Positions 23,672-34,900 of a stretch of 64,000 nucleotides of DNA are shown here, in pieces. The position numbers and the translations under genes were made by a program. The notes beneath the pieces are model-generated. The model searched no databases. It saw only the letters and a program-made list of their open reading frames with translations, and was not told the origin of the DNA. Every line of letters begins with the position of its first letter. The stretch's first letter is position 1. Origin of the DNA: Dastarcus helophoroides (Eukaryota; Arthropoda; Insecta; Coleoptera; Bothrideridae); the NCBI GenBank assembly GCA_028583605.1, contig CM053331.1, positions 35,108,783 through 35,172,782 of the forward strand, written 5' to 3'.

Positions 23672-26600
23672 GTTTGTTTTTGTGTTTTTTGAAATAAACC
23701 TGGCTGCTCTGAGATTAAGAAATTAACCATAAATCGAGCCTTAAATAATAGGCATGATTTCACATCCAAAAATGTGCAAATGCAATCTGATGCAAGTAAA
23801 GATGCTTCTTCAAATTTACAAACTGATTCCAGAAGGTAATGGCCTCGGTTATAGCCTAATCTTGGTGTTGTGGATATTTTTCATTTAAATTTTTTTTAGG
23901 TGTCGGCCTGGTTGTTCTATGATCCCAGTATTAGTGACTCCGACGAGAAAACAAGTTTCAGTAAACAATAAAATTCAGATCGAAGAAGCATCTGAAGAAG
24001 AATCCCGTCCCCAGGATTCTGAGGGTGACCATATCGCAGAGATCGAAGAAGCATCTGAAGAAGAACCTCGTCCCCAGGATTCTGAGGGTTACCATATCGC
24101 AGAAAATTCTCAAAATCCAACTACTTCTAGAGAAGATATAATCGATGAAACAAAAAAAATATTGACCCGAAAACGGAAAAGTAATACTTTAGAATGGGCA
24201 TGTAATGTAAGAAAAGTAAGATTTGATCGGGGCCTTGACTATATTTCTTCCAGAAAAAAAGCAGTTCCGGCAAAGAAATTAAAAATACAAAAGATTGTAT
24301 CCAGAAATGCTTATTTAAGTGCTCTCGCAAAATAAGTGACGATCAAAGAAAGGACATTTTTAAGAATTATTATTTGCTTCCTGCTACTGAAAAGAAAAAT
24401 TATATTTTAAACACCACCGAAGTTGACGTTCCTTGGAGAAGAAGAAAAGGTAATAATAATAATGAAAATTCTAGAAATAGTAGAACCTTTAGATTTTACT
24501 TTAAGTTGAATGAACATAAAATTCAAGTATGCAAAGCTTTTTACACTGGGACGTTATGTATTAGCCAGAAACCAATTTATACAGTTCATGCAAATAAAAC
24601 CTTGACCAATACATTACGTGAAAGTAAGCAAGGGAAACATCAAAAACGAATAATATCACCTGAAGATAGTGATTTCGTCAAGCTGCATATTAACTTGATT
24701 CCGCGAGTGAAATCACATTATTGCCGCAAAAAAAGCAACAAAGAATATTTCGAAATCGAAATGAGCATTAAAAAGTTGTACGAATTGTATTTAGAATATG
24801 CAAATGATCATCAAAAAACTCCGGTTTCATTTTGCGTATATAGAAAAATATTTTGCAATTCTTTTAACATAGTCTGTCATAAACCACGAAAAGATAGATG
24901 CGATACTTGCGAAGAAATGGAAGTGAAGAAAGAATAGAATACGGTGGATGAAAATTCAGAAAGAAAGCATACAGATCATTTGAAAGAAAAAGAATACATG
25001 AGGGAGCAGAAACAAAAAGATAAGGAAAGTGGAAAGCCCATATTATGTTTTGATCTCGAAAACGTGTTAACTTGCCCAAAGGCAGATATAAAAAACTTTT
25101 TTATAAGAGCAAATTGAATGTTTACAATATGACTGGTCACCTATCTGTCGGAAAAAAAGTTTATTGTGCGATATGGACCGAGGCTTTACATGGGAGAACA
25201 GGAAATGACATGGCAAGCGCAGTCTATAAAATATTGGATAAAATAATGGCAAACCATCCAGAATTTACAGAAATAATTTTGTGGATCGATAGCTACGTTC
25301 CTCAAACCAGAAACAGTTTTGTGAGCTATGCTCTCTCTCATCAAACCCACTTATTCAAACCCACAAAAATCTACAAAATATTACAATGAAATTTTCTGTT
25401 CCAGGACATTCTTGTATTCAAGAAGTAGATGCCATTCACAGCTCTATAGAAAGGTCATTAAACAAAGTAAAATATTATTCCCCGGTATCACTTCTTCGCT
25501 TCCTACTGAAAGTAAACCGACAAAAACCCTACACAATAATTCAAATGAAGAAACAAAACTTCATAGATTTTCAGTCCTACTCAAGTCAGTTGAACTACAA
25601 AACCGTCCCATTCTCAAAAATTGTAACTTTACAATTTTCAAAAAACATTTTATGAGCTCAAGTATAAGGAATCTTTTGAACCGACAGGAGAATCTGAAAT
25701 ATTTAAGACCGTAAACTTGCATCAACGAAATTTGCGAAAGGCTCACGTTACGGCCGAAACAGAACCGACCATTCCTTTGCAATTAAAAAAGTGTGATAAA
25801 ATTGTTGCACTGCCACAAGCTAAGGTGGATGCAATAAAATCCACGTATAAGTGGATTCCTGAAATGGATAGGCAATATTATGATTCAATTTTAAATAAAT
25901 AAAAAAAAATGAAGCTTTGTTTATTTTGTTTTTAGGAAATATTATTCAGTTCCAAAGTTCTACGTTACCTCTATTGAAAAAAAAAGGTTTAAGAATATAA
26001 GAGTTCTATTTTTTTTAAATAAATGGTTTTTTAAGAGTTTTGCATTTTTTGGGATGTTTTTATCAAAAGCACCTTGATTGCCCAGAATAAAACACCCTTT
26101 AAAAGAAAATTTTAAAAAATACCAAACTGACTCACTTGGACATGGGGTCATTTTTTTAAACAAATTGTTCTCAAAATGACATAATTGTCACATAAGACTT
26201 TGTAATATTAGGGTGACGATATGTCTTCCAACAGTGTACCAACTTTCGTTAAAATCCAAGTGGTGCAACATGTCAAAAAAATTAAATATGTCTGCCCATA
26301 ACCTATGCGCCTGCTGCTATGCTCGTATATTTAAAATAAATATAATTGTTATCCTACTTTAAAAACATTTCCATATTGAATGAAATACTTTTTCAGATTA
26401 CTTGAGGATTGAAAGTTCATATTAATTTAAGTACTAATATTTTTTATTTCCAAGTTACAGACTGTTTCATTGTAGAGGAAAATAAAATTAGTTTTATTTA
26501 AATTTCGAAAACCCTTTGGCTTATCTTGATGGAATTTGGTAGCCATTATCAGTACTTTAAAGGCTAACGTTTGCATTTATTTGGTTATTTTTTAACGCCA

Positions 26601-26970
26601 GAGGAGTACGTTAGGGTATTAACATTAGACTTTTATATGAGAAAAATGGTACGCCACTGTTTTTCAAGATTTTGAAAAAATGAAAGTTTACAAGTGGTCA
26701 CCAAATACCAAAGAATGTATAACAGAACGCAGGGGATGCTTTTTGCAAACATATAACAATTCATACAGGGGGTGACTTAACAAAAACATAACACAATCCA
26801 ATAAAGTTTGTGATTTTGTTTTGCAACAAAATGACAAAATAGTTAGATTATTTTTGGCAGGGAACCATATTTTGCAATACATTTTATAGTTTTAAATGCA
26901 ACCCCCCTGCTAGGATTCAAGTTGCACATCAAATTTGTTTTTTATTGTCTTTGCAACCATAAGTTACTTT

Positions 26971-27598
26971 TTTTTTCAATTTATTTAACATTTTTTCGGC
27001 CCAGTTTGGAAATATAGTTCAATGCCGGAAGGGGTATTAGCCCTCGGAGTAGTTGTTTCTTGTGGATCGGGCTTCAAATATTTAAATTTTTATCACAGTA
27101 AATTTTTAACACAGTAAATTGATGATGAAACCTCTATTCATGTTGAAATTTCTTGATTTTTCTTTTTTATATTTAAAAAAAAAAATTTAATTTTAAGTAT
27201 TTCTTCCTCATTGTTCCCTTTCCATGTTATGCACTGCTGACGAGCTCAAATGAGAGCGAAACATCGATGTCCAGTGCTACAACCTTTTTTATGTATTTTT
27301 TTATATTTTCCTAATTTATCAAAAAAACAAAAAATTTTTATTTTTTCCATATCTAATTTTTGGTCTCCTATTTTTCATTATTCCAATTCTATGTAAAATA
27401 AACTAACCTCTTAATTTGTAAACTGTCGTAAAGTGACGTTTTCAATAAATTTAAATATCATGTAGTCGCATTTCAAAAATTGTTTAGAAAATTGTCAACA
27501 AACCATAAAAATTTAAATATTTCCAAACTGGGCCGAAGAAATGTTAAATAAATTGAAAAAAACATAATATTTCCGGTCAATAAGGGTCTACCATGAAG
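26971..27598 (+). mobile_element. Hammerhead-bearing repeat R1
   Basis: 628-bp element flanked by the 13-bp duplication CATAAGTTACTTT at 26958-26970 and 27599-27611. It has inverted ends (CAATTTATTTAACATTT, TTCGGCCCAGTTTGG), a conserved interior (CCGGAAGGGGTATTAGCCCT) and a complete hammerhead motif. There is no coding capacity. Variable 12-13-bp duplications argue for retrotransposition rather than cut-and-paste. Confidence 0.8.
27231..27277 (+). ncRNA. Hammerhead ribozyme motif, R1 copy
   Basis: Stem I GCACTG/CAGTGC (6 bp, perfect), core CTGACGA (27237-27243), stem II GCTC-AAATGA-GAGC, GAAA, stem III from the palindrome ACATCGATGT (27261-27270), then C27271 as cleavage base in a GTC triplet. 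All conserved hammerhead positions are present, type I layout. The very short stem III loop suggests activity as a dimer. Confidence 0.85.
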
Positions 27599-27611
27599 CA
27601 TAAGTTACTTT

Positions 27612-28749
27612 TTGAATTTCATTAATTTTATTTGAAGATATATTAGGAAGTATACCCTGCTGTAGCATGCAAACTTCCATTATCATTTTCTTTAAAACAA
27701 AGCAGTAATTTAGACATATGGAAAACAATTCTCCTAAGGTGTCTATTATTAAAAAAAATATTTCACTTGCAAGTATTGTATTTAAATAGACAATCTGTTG
27801 AATTGTAGAAGTACTCTATTAAAATAATTTTATAAAAATAATGTATGTTTTTCTATAAGAGCTTGATATGTTTAATTGACCGATAAATAAATAATGATGA
27901 CGATAGGTGGCAAAATTGTTCTGAAATTAGTAATAAAATTCCGATAAAAAGGATACAGAAGCTGCGACTAATAAAATACGGAACTAAATTTAATATGATC
28001 TACCCTTTATAGCAACATGTCATCAAAAAGTACCTGTCTCTACATCGTCATTTTGAATGAGATATTCACTAACTCATTTTTTATTAGCCACAGATCTCGT
28101 CTCGGAATTTTGCTACTATTTTCAGAACAATTCTTATTGGATGTTATTTGTCGAAAAGATGAGATATTTATTAGTTATTTTTATAAAACAATTTTATCAC
28201 AGGTACCCTTCCCGCAATCGAATAAATCATTTTAATTAGAGATAACATGTCAGAGTAAATTCACTTTCTTGTCACAATCGTAGAGATACTACATGGTCTA
28301 TCATCAGAATCTTTTTTTATTCCTATATAGAACAAAATAAATAAATAAACCAGAATAAAAGGTAAACATTTTACTGAATCTGAATGACAAGCACACTACC
28401 TTATATCTTAAAAAATTAATCAAATTAAAAATAGATAAAGTATCAAATGGGTTTTCCAATGATCTGCAACATGGGCCCCTTTCCATTAAAATTGTTGAAA
28501 GAGATACAAGCCCTGTTTAGGAAGTTGTCGTTAAAATGACTAAAGTTGTCTTGATTCAAACAAAATCAACCTATTTTTGCATTTTTTTAACAATAAAAAA
28601 ATCCTAGAATTTATTGGCTCTGTTAGGTTTTTGTTGCTTTACCTCATATATAAATTGCTATAAATTTGCAAAGGTATTTTCCTGCTTTCAGTTATACATT
28701 TTTTGGTACTACATAACAATTCTTAATCTTTCATCTTTTTAAGACTTTA
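27612..28749. other. Interior of element W
   Basis: AT-rich, no coding sequence or defined repeat recognised; the short open frames lack similarity to known domains. Confidence 0.4.
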
Positions 28750-29569
28750 ACATACAGTGACATGGCATTTTTCTCATATGAAAATTTAATATTAATATTC
28801 TAACGTACGCCCCTGGCGTTTGAAAAAAAAGTGAATAATAACAAAAGATTCCCTTTAATATACTGATACTATGTATCAAATTTTATGACGCTAAGTCAAA
28901 GGGTTTTAGAAATATAAATAAAAATAATTTTATTTTCCTGTATAATGAAACAGCCTGTAACTTGGAAATAAAAAAGATTAGAACTTGGGTTCATATGAAC
29001 TTTTATTCCTTAAGTAATCCACAAAGTTATATTATTTAATATGGAAACGTATTTAAGGTAGGATAATAATAATAATTACATTTACTTCATATCAGCAGGC
29101 TTAGATATTATATGCAGACATATTAAATTTTTTTTGACATGTTGCACCAACTGGATTTTAATGAAACTTGGTATGCTGTTAGGTGACATACGAATACATT
29201 TTCTGTATTTTTTGTAAAGTGGTCACTCCAACAGACATCATAGAAATTAATAATGAAAATTTTTATTTGTGTTTTATTGATATTTCTAGGGGGCTAGCCC
29301 CCTGAAAAAAATTATAAAATGGATCCTGCAATGTACTATCAGAAACAGTTTATTTTTCTTTGCTCCTTCAATGGTTTAGCAGATAGATCGCATAGAAAAA
29401 AAGGTTCCTGAGGAAGGTTTTCTTCAATTATTTCCATGGTAACCAAAGATGGAGGGGGAAAATCCACCGATCTAATGACATTCTGTATGTAATGACAAAG
29501 ATCACGGTATAGGTTCGCGGTGGTGGAAAATTCGCTATGGAAGTAAGACTAGACCCTTTCGAAAAAAAA

Positions 29570-30356
29570 AAACCAAAATAGTCAAAAGCTCAAGGAAATT
29601 TTGAAGCTTCGAGAATAAAGTCCAAATTTTGTGAAAACAATCGTTAATCTCTCGGAAAATCTGCATTTGGAAATAAATTCGAAATTCCAAGAAAGAACAT
29701 AAATTTTAGGAAAAAATCAACTTTTATATTCAATCCAAAAATTTCCAAAAAAAGACGATTTTAGAATTACACAAGTAGAGAAATTCAAGCTTAAAAAAGT
29801 CCAAATTTTAAAAGTAAGTAGAAGTTTTGAGAAATATTTCGAAATTAAAAGAAAACATACCGACAAGCAGGTCGACATTATAAGGAACGACGCGAAATTT
29901 ACGAAATAATCTCCTAGTGGAAGTTAAATTTTGAAAGAAACGAGTAGGATTTTAAAAACAAATCGTTTCGAAAACAAAAAATGACGAATTTTGAGAAAAA
30001 AACCAATTTTGAAAAAAAGAAAATATTTTGGTCGAAATTTTCGGTAATTCGAACGAAAAATGGGTAAAATTTACAATACAAGCAGATTTTTGAGAAAAAT
30101 AGTGCGAAATTCAAAAGAGAAGATATATATTAAAAGCAGTCGCAATTTAAATAAAAGTTCTAAGTTTAGACGTTTGAAATTTGGAAAAACATCTTAATTT
30201 CCTCAACAAAGTCAATATTTAAGAGTAAAGTCGTAGTTTCAAAAAAAAATATTTTAACGAAAACGTCGAAATCTTCAAAAAAAAATAACCAATTTTGAAA
30301 TTTTTGTATTTAGAGAAAACTGAATATGTAAACTGGAATTTATAAGAATCCATTCG
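29570..30356. other. A-rich filler with AAATTTCGA words
   Basis: Same texture as 1-1250 and as the interior of hAT2. No gene is supported. Confidence 0.45.
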
Positions 30357-30357
30357 C

Positions 30358-30766
30358 AAAGGGTAATCCTATTATGCCTTCAAAGCACCGCGAGTAGGAT
30401 GCGGAAGCAAGGACAGATGAACCGTTTTCTTAAAAAAGGATATGTTGTAATTTTTGGGGAAAATTCCGTTCGGTAACGAGTTCCATAGCTTAGAAGTTCT
30501 ATAGAGAAAAGAGCTTTCGCTGATCATGATGTGATTTGGCTGAAAATCTGCTTCAAAAACGAAGTAATATTCATTTGCTGTTTTATTTGTCTCCAAACGA
30601 TCCCTCATACAGACAGCTCTTCTCTTATCTTTCCGTAACCTTTGATTTCCTACAGACGAATTATCCAAAAGTTGATGTTGTCTTTCTCGGTAACTTCAAC
30701 GTACACAACATCCCCTGATTAAAGGTTTCTTCCCGAACTGACGACGCGGGAAGGGTGGTAGACGGT
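30358..30766. mobile_element. Rearranged LINE fragments joined head to head
   Basis: The minus strand from about 30560 to 30372 encodes the C-terminal end of a LINE reverse transcriptase ORF (RTSKLWNSLPNGIFPKNYN). The + strand from about 30580 to 30720 encodes an endonuclease segment (SPNDPSYRQLFSYLSVTFDFLQTNYP...FNVHN). The two halves come from opposite ends and strands of a LINE related to the one at 46.6-50.2 kb. Confidence 0.75.
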
Positions 30767-31080
30767 AGCAGATAGATCGCTTAGAAAAAAAGGGGCCTGA
30801 GGAAGGTTTTCTTCAATTATTTCCATGGTAACCAAAGATGGAGGGGGGAAATCAACCTACATTAATTTCTAATGACATTTTGTACGTAACGACATAGATC
30901 ACGGTATAGGTTCCCGGTGGGGGCAACTTCGCTATGGAAGTACGGTTAGACCCTTTTTGAAAAAAATTCTCCATACTAGACTTCAAAAAACGTCAAAACG
31001 GTATAGGTTCCCGGTGGAGGCAACTTCGCTATGGAAATACGGCTAGACCCTTCTGAAAAAAACTCTTGGGTATTCAACTT
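30767..31080. repeat. Element W end-related repeat with tandem copies
   Basis: 30767-30970 repeats 29385-29575 (GATAGATCGC, CCATGGTAACCAAAGATGG, CACGGTATAGGTTC). The GGTATAGGTTCCCGGTGG...CTAGACCCTT part is then repeated once more at about 30995-31055. Confidence 0.7.
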
Positions 31081-31479
31081 CCCATACTAGATCTCGAAAA
31101 ACGTCGAAATTTTGAGGTTCAGTTTCCAAATTTTTAATATTTGATGGCTTCCTCGCTTGATTTGATCCGCCGCTGGAAGTTGGTAATTTAAAATGTCCAG
31201 TTCCAATCGCTGGAGTTTCCTTTACTTTAATTTCTTTGGATTTACTTTAATAACACTGATATTTTACTGGAAACGATTTAAATCTTCAAATGCCTACTTT
31301 TTTCTAGAAATTACGAAAATTTTTTTGAAGTTAAAACTTCTTTAGGCTCATGGATGATTGTAAAGGGGGGAAAACATATGATTTCGGTTAACATCACGCT
31401 ACTTTGAACTACCTAATGTTAATATATTAATGTTAACTATGTAGCTATGAGTAAGACGTGTAATGGAATTAAAAAACGC

Positions 31480-31568
31480 GTTGACGACAGCGGGATTTGA
31501 ACCCACAACTTATCAGACCCATGAAAAATCTGTCTGCTGCCTTAACCACTGAGCCACGCGATCGTTCG
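31480..31568 (-). tRNA. Degenerate tRNA-like sequence (tRNA pseudogene or SINE head)
   Basis: The minus strand has an A box TGGCTCAGTGG and a B box GGTTCAAATCC at tRNA-like spacing, a T stem GTGGG/CCCGC and an acceptor-like stem GATCGCG/TGTCGTC with three wobble pairs and one mismatch. The anticodon arm CAGAC...GTCTG encloses a 13-nt loop, so no anticodon can be assigned. Probably not a functional tRNA. Confidence 0.45.
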
Positions 31569-31715
31569 CAAGAATTTTAACTACATTTAAGGAGTTTTCA
31601 CTTCTGACTGCCTAATTTTTTTAATAATTATTGGGTAAATTTTCAAAAAGGAAAATTTTAGGAAGATCGAAAATGGAGAACAGTAAAATTTAATTTTGAA
31701 ATAAGAAGTATATTG

Positions 31716-31721
31716 TTTATT
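31716..31721 (-). terminator. Poly(A) signal of cathepsin B-like gene B
   Basis: AATAAA on the minus strand about 70 nt after the stop codon of gene B. Confidence 0.55.
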
Positions 31722-31792
31722 TTATAAGCTTACAGTTTGAAGTGAAGTAAGGGTAACCAACATATTTTTTATACATATATCTCCAATAAGTG

Positions 31793-31998
31793 TTACTTCT
31801 TGGGTATCCCCGCCGTTATGCGACTTTCTATTCCACACTCGTTTTTTCCACGAAGAATTTTGAAAAAACCTTTGTTGCCCCAATGGGTGTTCCACGAATT
31901 GGCAACTAACCAATAGGGTTTATCGCCTTCAACTCCCCATCCCAAAATTTTAATTGCATGTGCACCGGCTGCATCGCCCTTGACATGAAAATATACAC
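31793..31998 (-). CDS. Gene B coding exon 4
   Basis: Terminal exon, from [21 protein letters not shown] through NSWN to GIPKK and stop TAA. It follows a 54-bp intron. Confidence 0.93.
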
Positions 31999-34900
31999 CT
32001 AACAACAAACAATGCAGAATTCCTTTTTGACCCACTCACAATGTGCACTTACCAGTTTTGTAATTGACCCAGTCATCGTAGACCGTAAATCCAGCTTCTA
32101 CAGGACCATTGGTCATAATTTCCATCTGTATTTGCTCTTCAGCATCCCCCACCTGATACATCTTTTGACCATAATGACGATCCTTGCTATAGGGAATAGT
32201 ATATCCCTCTTCACATTCAGGTACGCATTGTGGGGTCGGGCTGCTGTCATTACAAAGAGGCAAAGGGCTCTGGGAGTCTTCCACATGGTTGCAAGGCGGT
32301 ATTTCGTAAGGTCGGCAACCCTAGCAACACATTCAAAACACAGCTCAATAAGGCCTAGCGCTGACATGCAATTTTCAGTTGCGCAACTGTTTGGTTCGTT
32401 TTCTAGTAAACCGCGCTCATTTACGCAACCAAACAGTTTGGTCACAGGCAGTCGAGCCCACATGCAACTGAAACTTTTTAGTTTCAATATGGACGTCTTC
32501 GAATTAGCTACTGTATGTGCTTTCGAGGTAAATAGAATAAAAAAAGAAAGCCTAGGAAGCGATATTGGATACATCACCTTAAAAGCCAGCATTTAACAAA
32601 AGGACAATTTTATAAATTGCACGAAGTCAATTGCGAAGTCATTCAGAAAATAATTAATGATTGTAATTGTTTATTTTCGTGATGTGGTCTAAAACATTTT
32701 TTGAACTGTATTAGGATGAATATTGAATAATAACTTGAGTACAAAAGTTCAAGTTGTATATTTTATAATTGAAGTTTAAAGTCAAAGAAATCTTTTTTTA
32801 GTTGGGAAAATTTCTACATAATAGGGTTACTAAAAAATTATATAATATAAAAAATTGGATACCGTAGTGATCGCAAGTACACGTTAAGAAATATTGAAGT
32901 TCCTTTTTTCTCCTGCAAAGATACAGAAACAAAACACCAATATTGGTAAAGTAACTTCTAGGCACTGAAAGGGAAAAGGCGCGATATGGTTCATTGTGTC
33001 TTGTCACCTAACTGTAGAATTTGTACAACTCAACTCTCTTTCTTGTACTCAAAATTACCCTCGCCTCGAATTACGAGAATTGTGGCAATGGAACAAAAAT
33101 CAAGGGTTATAAAGCTTATACATAACAGAATTATTACCGGAACCAATTGATGTAACAAGTTTAAAAGTTCTACAGAAAGAAATTACATTATACCCTAATA
33201 TAAGTTAATAATGTTACAAGTTTAAAAATCTACACTAGAAATTAAATTACACCCTTTTTCGTCTACGATGATCATATTCTACAAATTGTCTGGTTTCAGT
33301 TGCAAGTCAGCGCCAGTGCATTTAACTCAATGTGATACAAAACAGTTGCAGGTAGTTTTGCAATCGTTTGGTTTGTGACAAAACACAAAATGTTTAGTTG
33401 CAGCAACTTTTAGTTGCATGTGAGCGCGATACCATATAAACCCATAGCAGTCACTCTTGAAACCAAACAGTTGCGCAACTGAAAATTGCATGTCAGCGCT
33501 AGGCCTAAGCAAGCAAAATAAATTTATCTGCTGAACCAAGCCCGTAACCAGGATTTTTTTCGGGGGCACTTCTGCGACCCTTGTGCTAAAACTACCTGGT
33601 CTTTGTTTGCGTTTATGTTAAAGATAAGAAGCCATGCTCCAACTTTACTTTACCATTAATATTATTATTGTATAGAAGTATACTAAAATAAAAAACATTT
33701 CTAGAGTCTAACATTCTGACAAAGTAATTTAACAACAATTTATCTTAATTTCATTTCCAAATAAAAACAGATGTGTGGGTAAGATGATAAAATCTCTTGA
33801 AAGATATTTCTTTTCTAAAATTTAACTTTGAACTGTTCTCTATAACCTTACTTGTTTATGAAAAATGCCTCTAGAAAGTGCTCTATTTAAAAACATAGTT
33901 TGGCGTCAGCTGAACAGATTTTTTTTTTAATTTTTTTCAAATTTTGATTAAATTTATAATTTTATCTTTTATCTCAAATTTAAAATTTGCACCCGAACAT
34001 TTAGAATTTGGATATTCTTTCTAAATTCTGGAAGATTAGATGTTTGATGTTTTTTTTTAATTCACGTTTCCTCTTAGCGTCCAACTCTTTTTGTAACTGG
34101 CAACAACTTCAATTCCTACGTTTTTTATTTTGGGCAATTTTGGGAATTATTGTTGCTATCTGAATTTGCAATGTCGAAGTGCACTTGATTCTTCCGAATT
34201 TCGAAAAAAAGTTTTTGCTATAAAGTTATTTATCGTTTTTTTTTTGTAAGTTTTACCTTTAATCTCAAAATTTCGACCTATTTTGGAAATTTTCAATTTG
34301 AATTAGATTTTTTGCTAAATTCGAAGTATGTTAATACTCTTACTTTTTTTTCTCAATATTCAAAGTTCAAAATCTTAGTATTTACTTCAAAAGCACAAAT
34401 ATATTTTTAAACTTCGATTCTTTCCAGAAACATGGAAATTTCGCCAAAGTTTTTGTGAAAAAATATCAGATATCGAAGTTCTGAACTTAATCTTGAGTTT
34501 TTGAATTTGGAATTTTAATTCGAAATGTCAAGAAAAGTCTACATTTAGAGTGACCAACTCGTTCTAGAAAATTACAACCGTGTTTATACTTAAAAATAAC
34601 CAGAATTCATTATTAAACATTTCTGAAAGTATTAACTTTTTTAGAAATTTTGAATTTCCCAACAAAAAGTAGGATATGTTAATTCCTAACAAATTTACCT
34701 GTTAGAACTCGAAGTTTTTAGTTTTTTAAATTCGAAATTTTATAAATAAGTTGGCATTTAGAATTACTCTCTAAATCAGAAAAAAAAATAAGCTATAATT
34801 TTCGAAAAAAAAAAGGTTTGAAGTCAAAATTTTCTAAAAAAATCTCTAATTTCCAAAAGATGAAATCTATTAACAAAAACTAATAACACTTAACATTTTC

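Larger units (their letters stand above)
23251..25902 (+). pseudogene. Transposase-like gene of element Z, broken
   Basis: Probable start MSDSDSSDGHGYD at 23251, with intron-like breaks (GTAAAAG at 23346, TTTTTTTTAG at 23391-23400, GTAATGG near 23839, TTTTTTTAG near 23900). The main body runs from CRPGCSMIPV (23900) to YYDSILNK (25899). It includes an acidic 20-residue repeat (EEASEEEPRPQDSEG, twice), a CDTCEEME motif, a GRTGNDMASAVYKIL segment, ILWIDSY and GHSCIQEVDAIHSSIER. This domain order recalls a transposase-like family common in insects (Asp in ILW-D-S, a later GH...D). Frameshifts near 24315, 25075 and 25390 and a stop at 24935 break it, so it is not functional as it stands. Family assignment rests on motif memory only. 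Confidence 0.65.
22871..26218 (+). mobile_element. Sola-like DNA transposon Z (decayed)
   Basis: TIRs CGTCACCCTAACATTACAA (left) and its near complement ending TTAGGGTGACG at 26218. The 4-bp duplication ATAT lies at 22867-22870 and 26219-26222. The uninterrupted right arm of W shows the pre-insertion site with a single copy (GTAT), confirming the insertion. A 4-bp duplication fits the Sola superfamily. It carries the decayed gene at 23251-25902. Confidence 0.7.
22616..29440. mobile_element. Long-TIR element W, host of nested insertions
   Basis: Left arm 22616-22866 plus 26223-26660, right arm about 28750-29440, inverted and roughly 700 bp each. Matching phrases include GGGGGCTAGCCCCC, GTGCAACATGTCAAAAAAA, TTTTTATTTCCAAGTTACAG and GGCGTACGTTAG. 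Element Z interrupts the left arm and hammerhead repeat R1 sits in the interior. No coding sequence was recognised in W itself. Exact outer ends and target duplication were not resolved, because the left end abuts element X. Confidence 0.7.

Noticed and set aside
28017..28239. Frames of 60-72 codons in the W interior.
   Set aside because: No recognisable domain, overlapping frames, composition as in flanks.
32012..32596. 194-codon + strand frame over gene B exon 3.
   Set aside because: It is the antisense shadow of exon 3 running into the Harbinger-like element.
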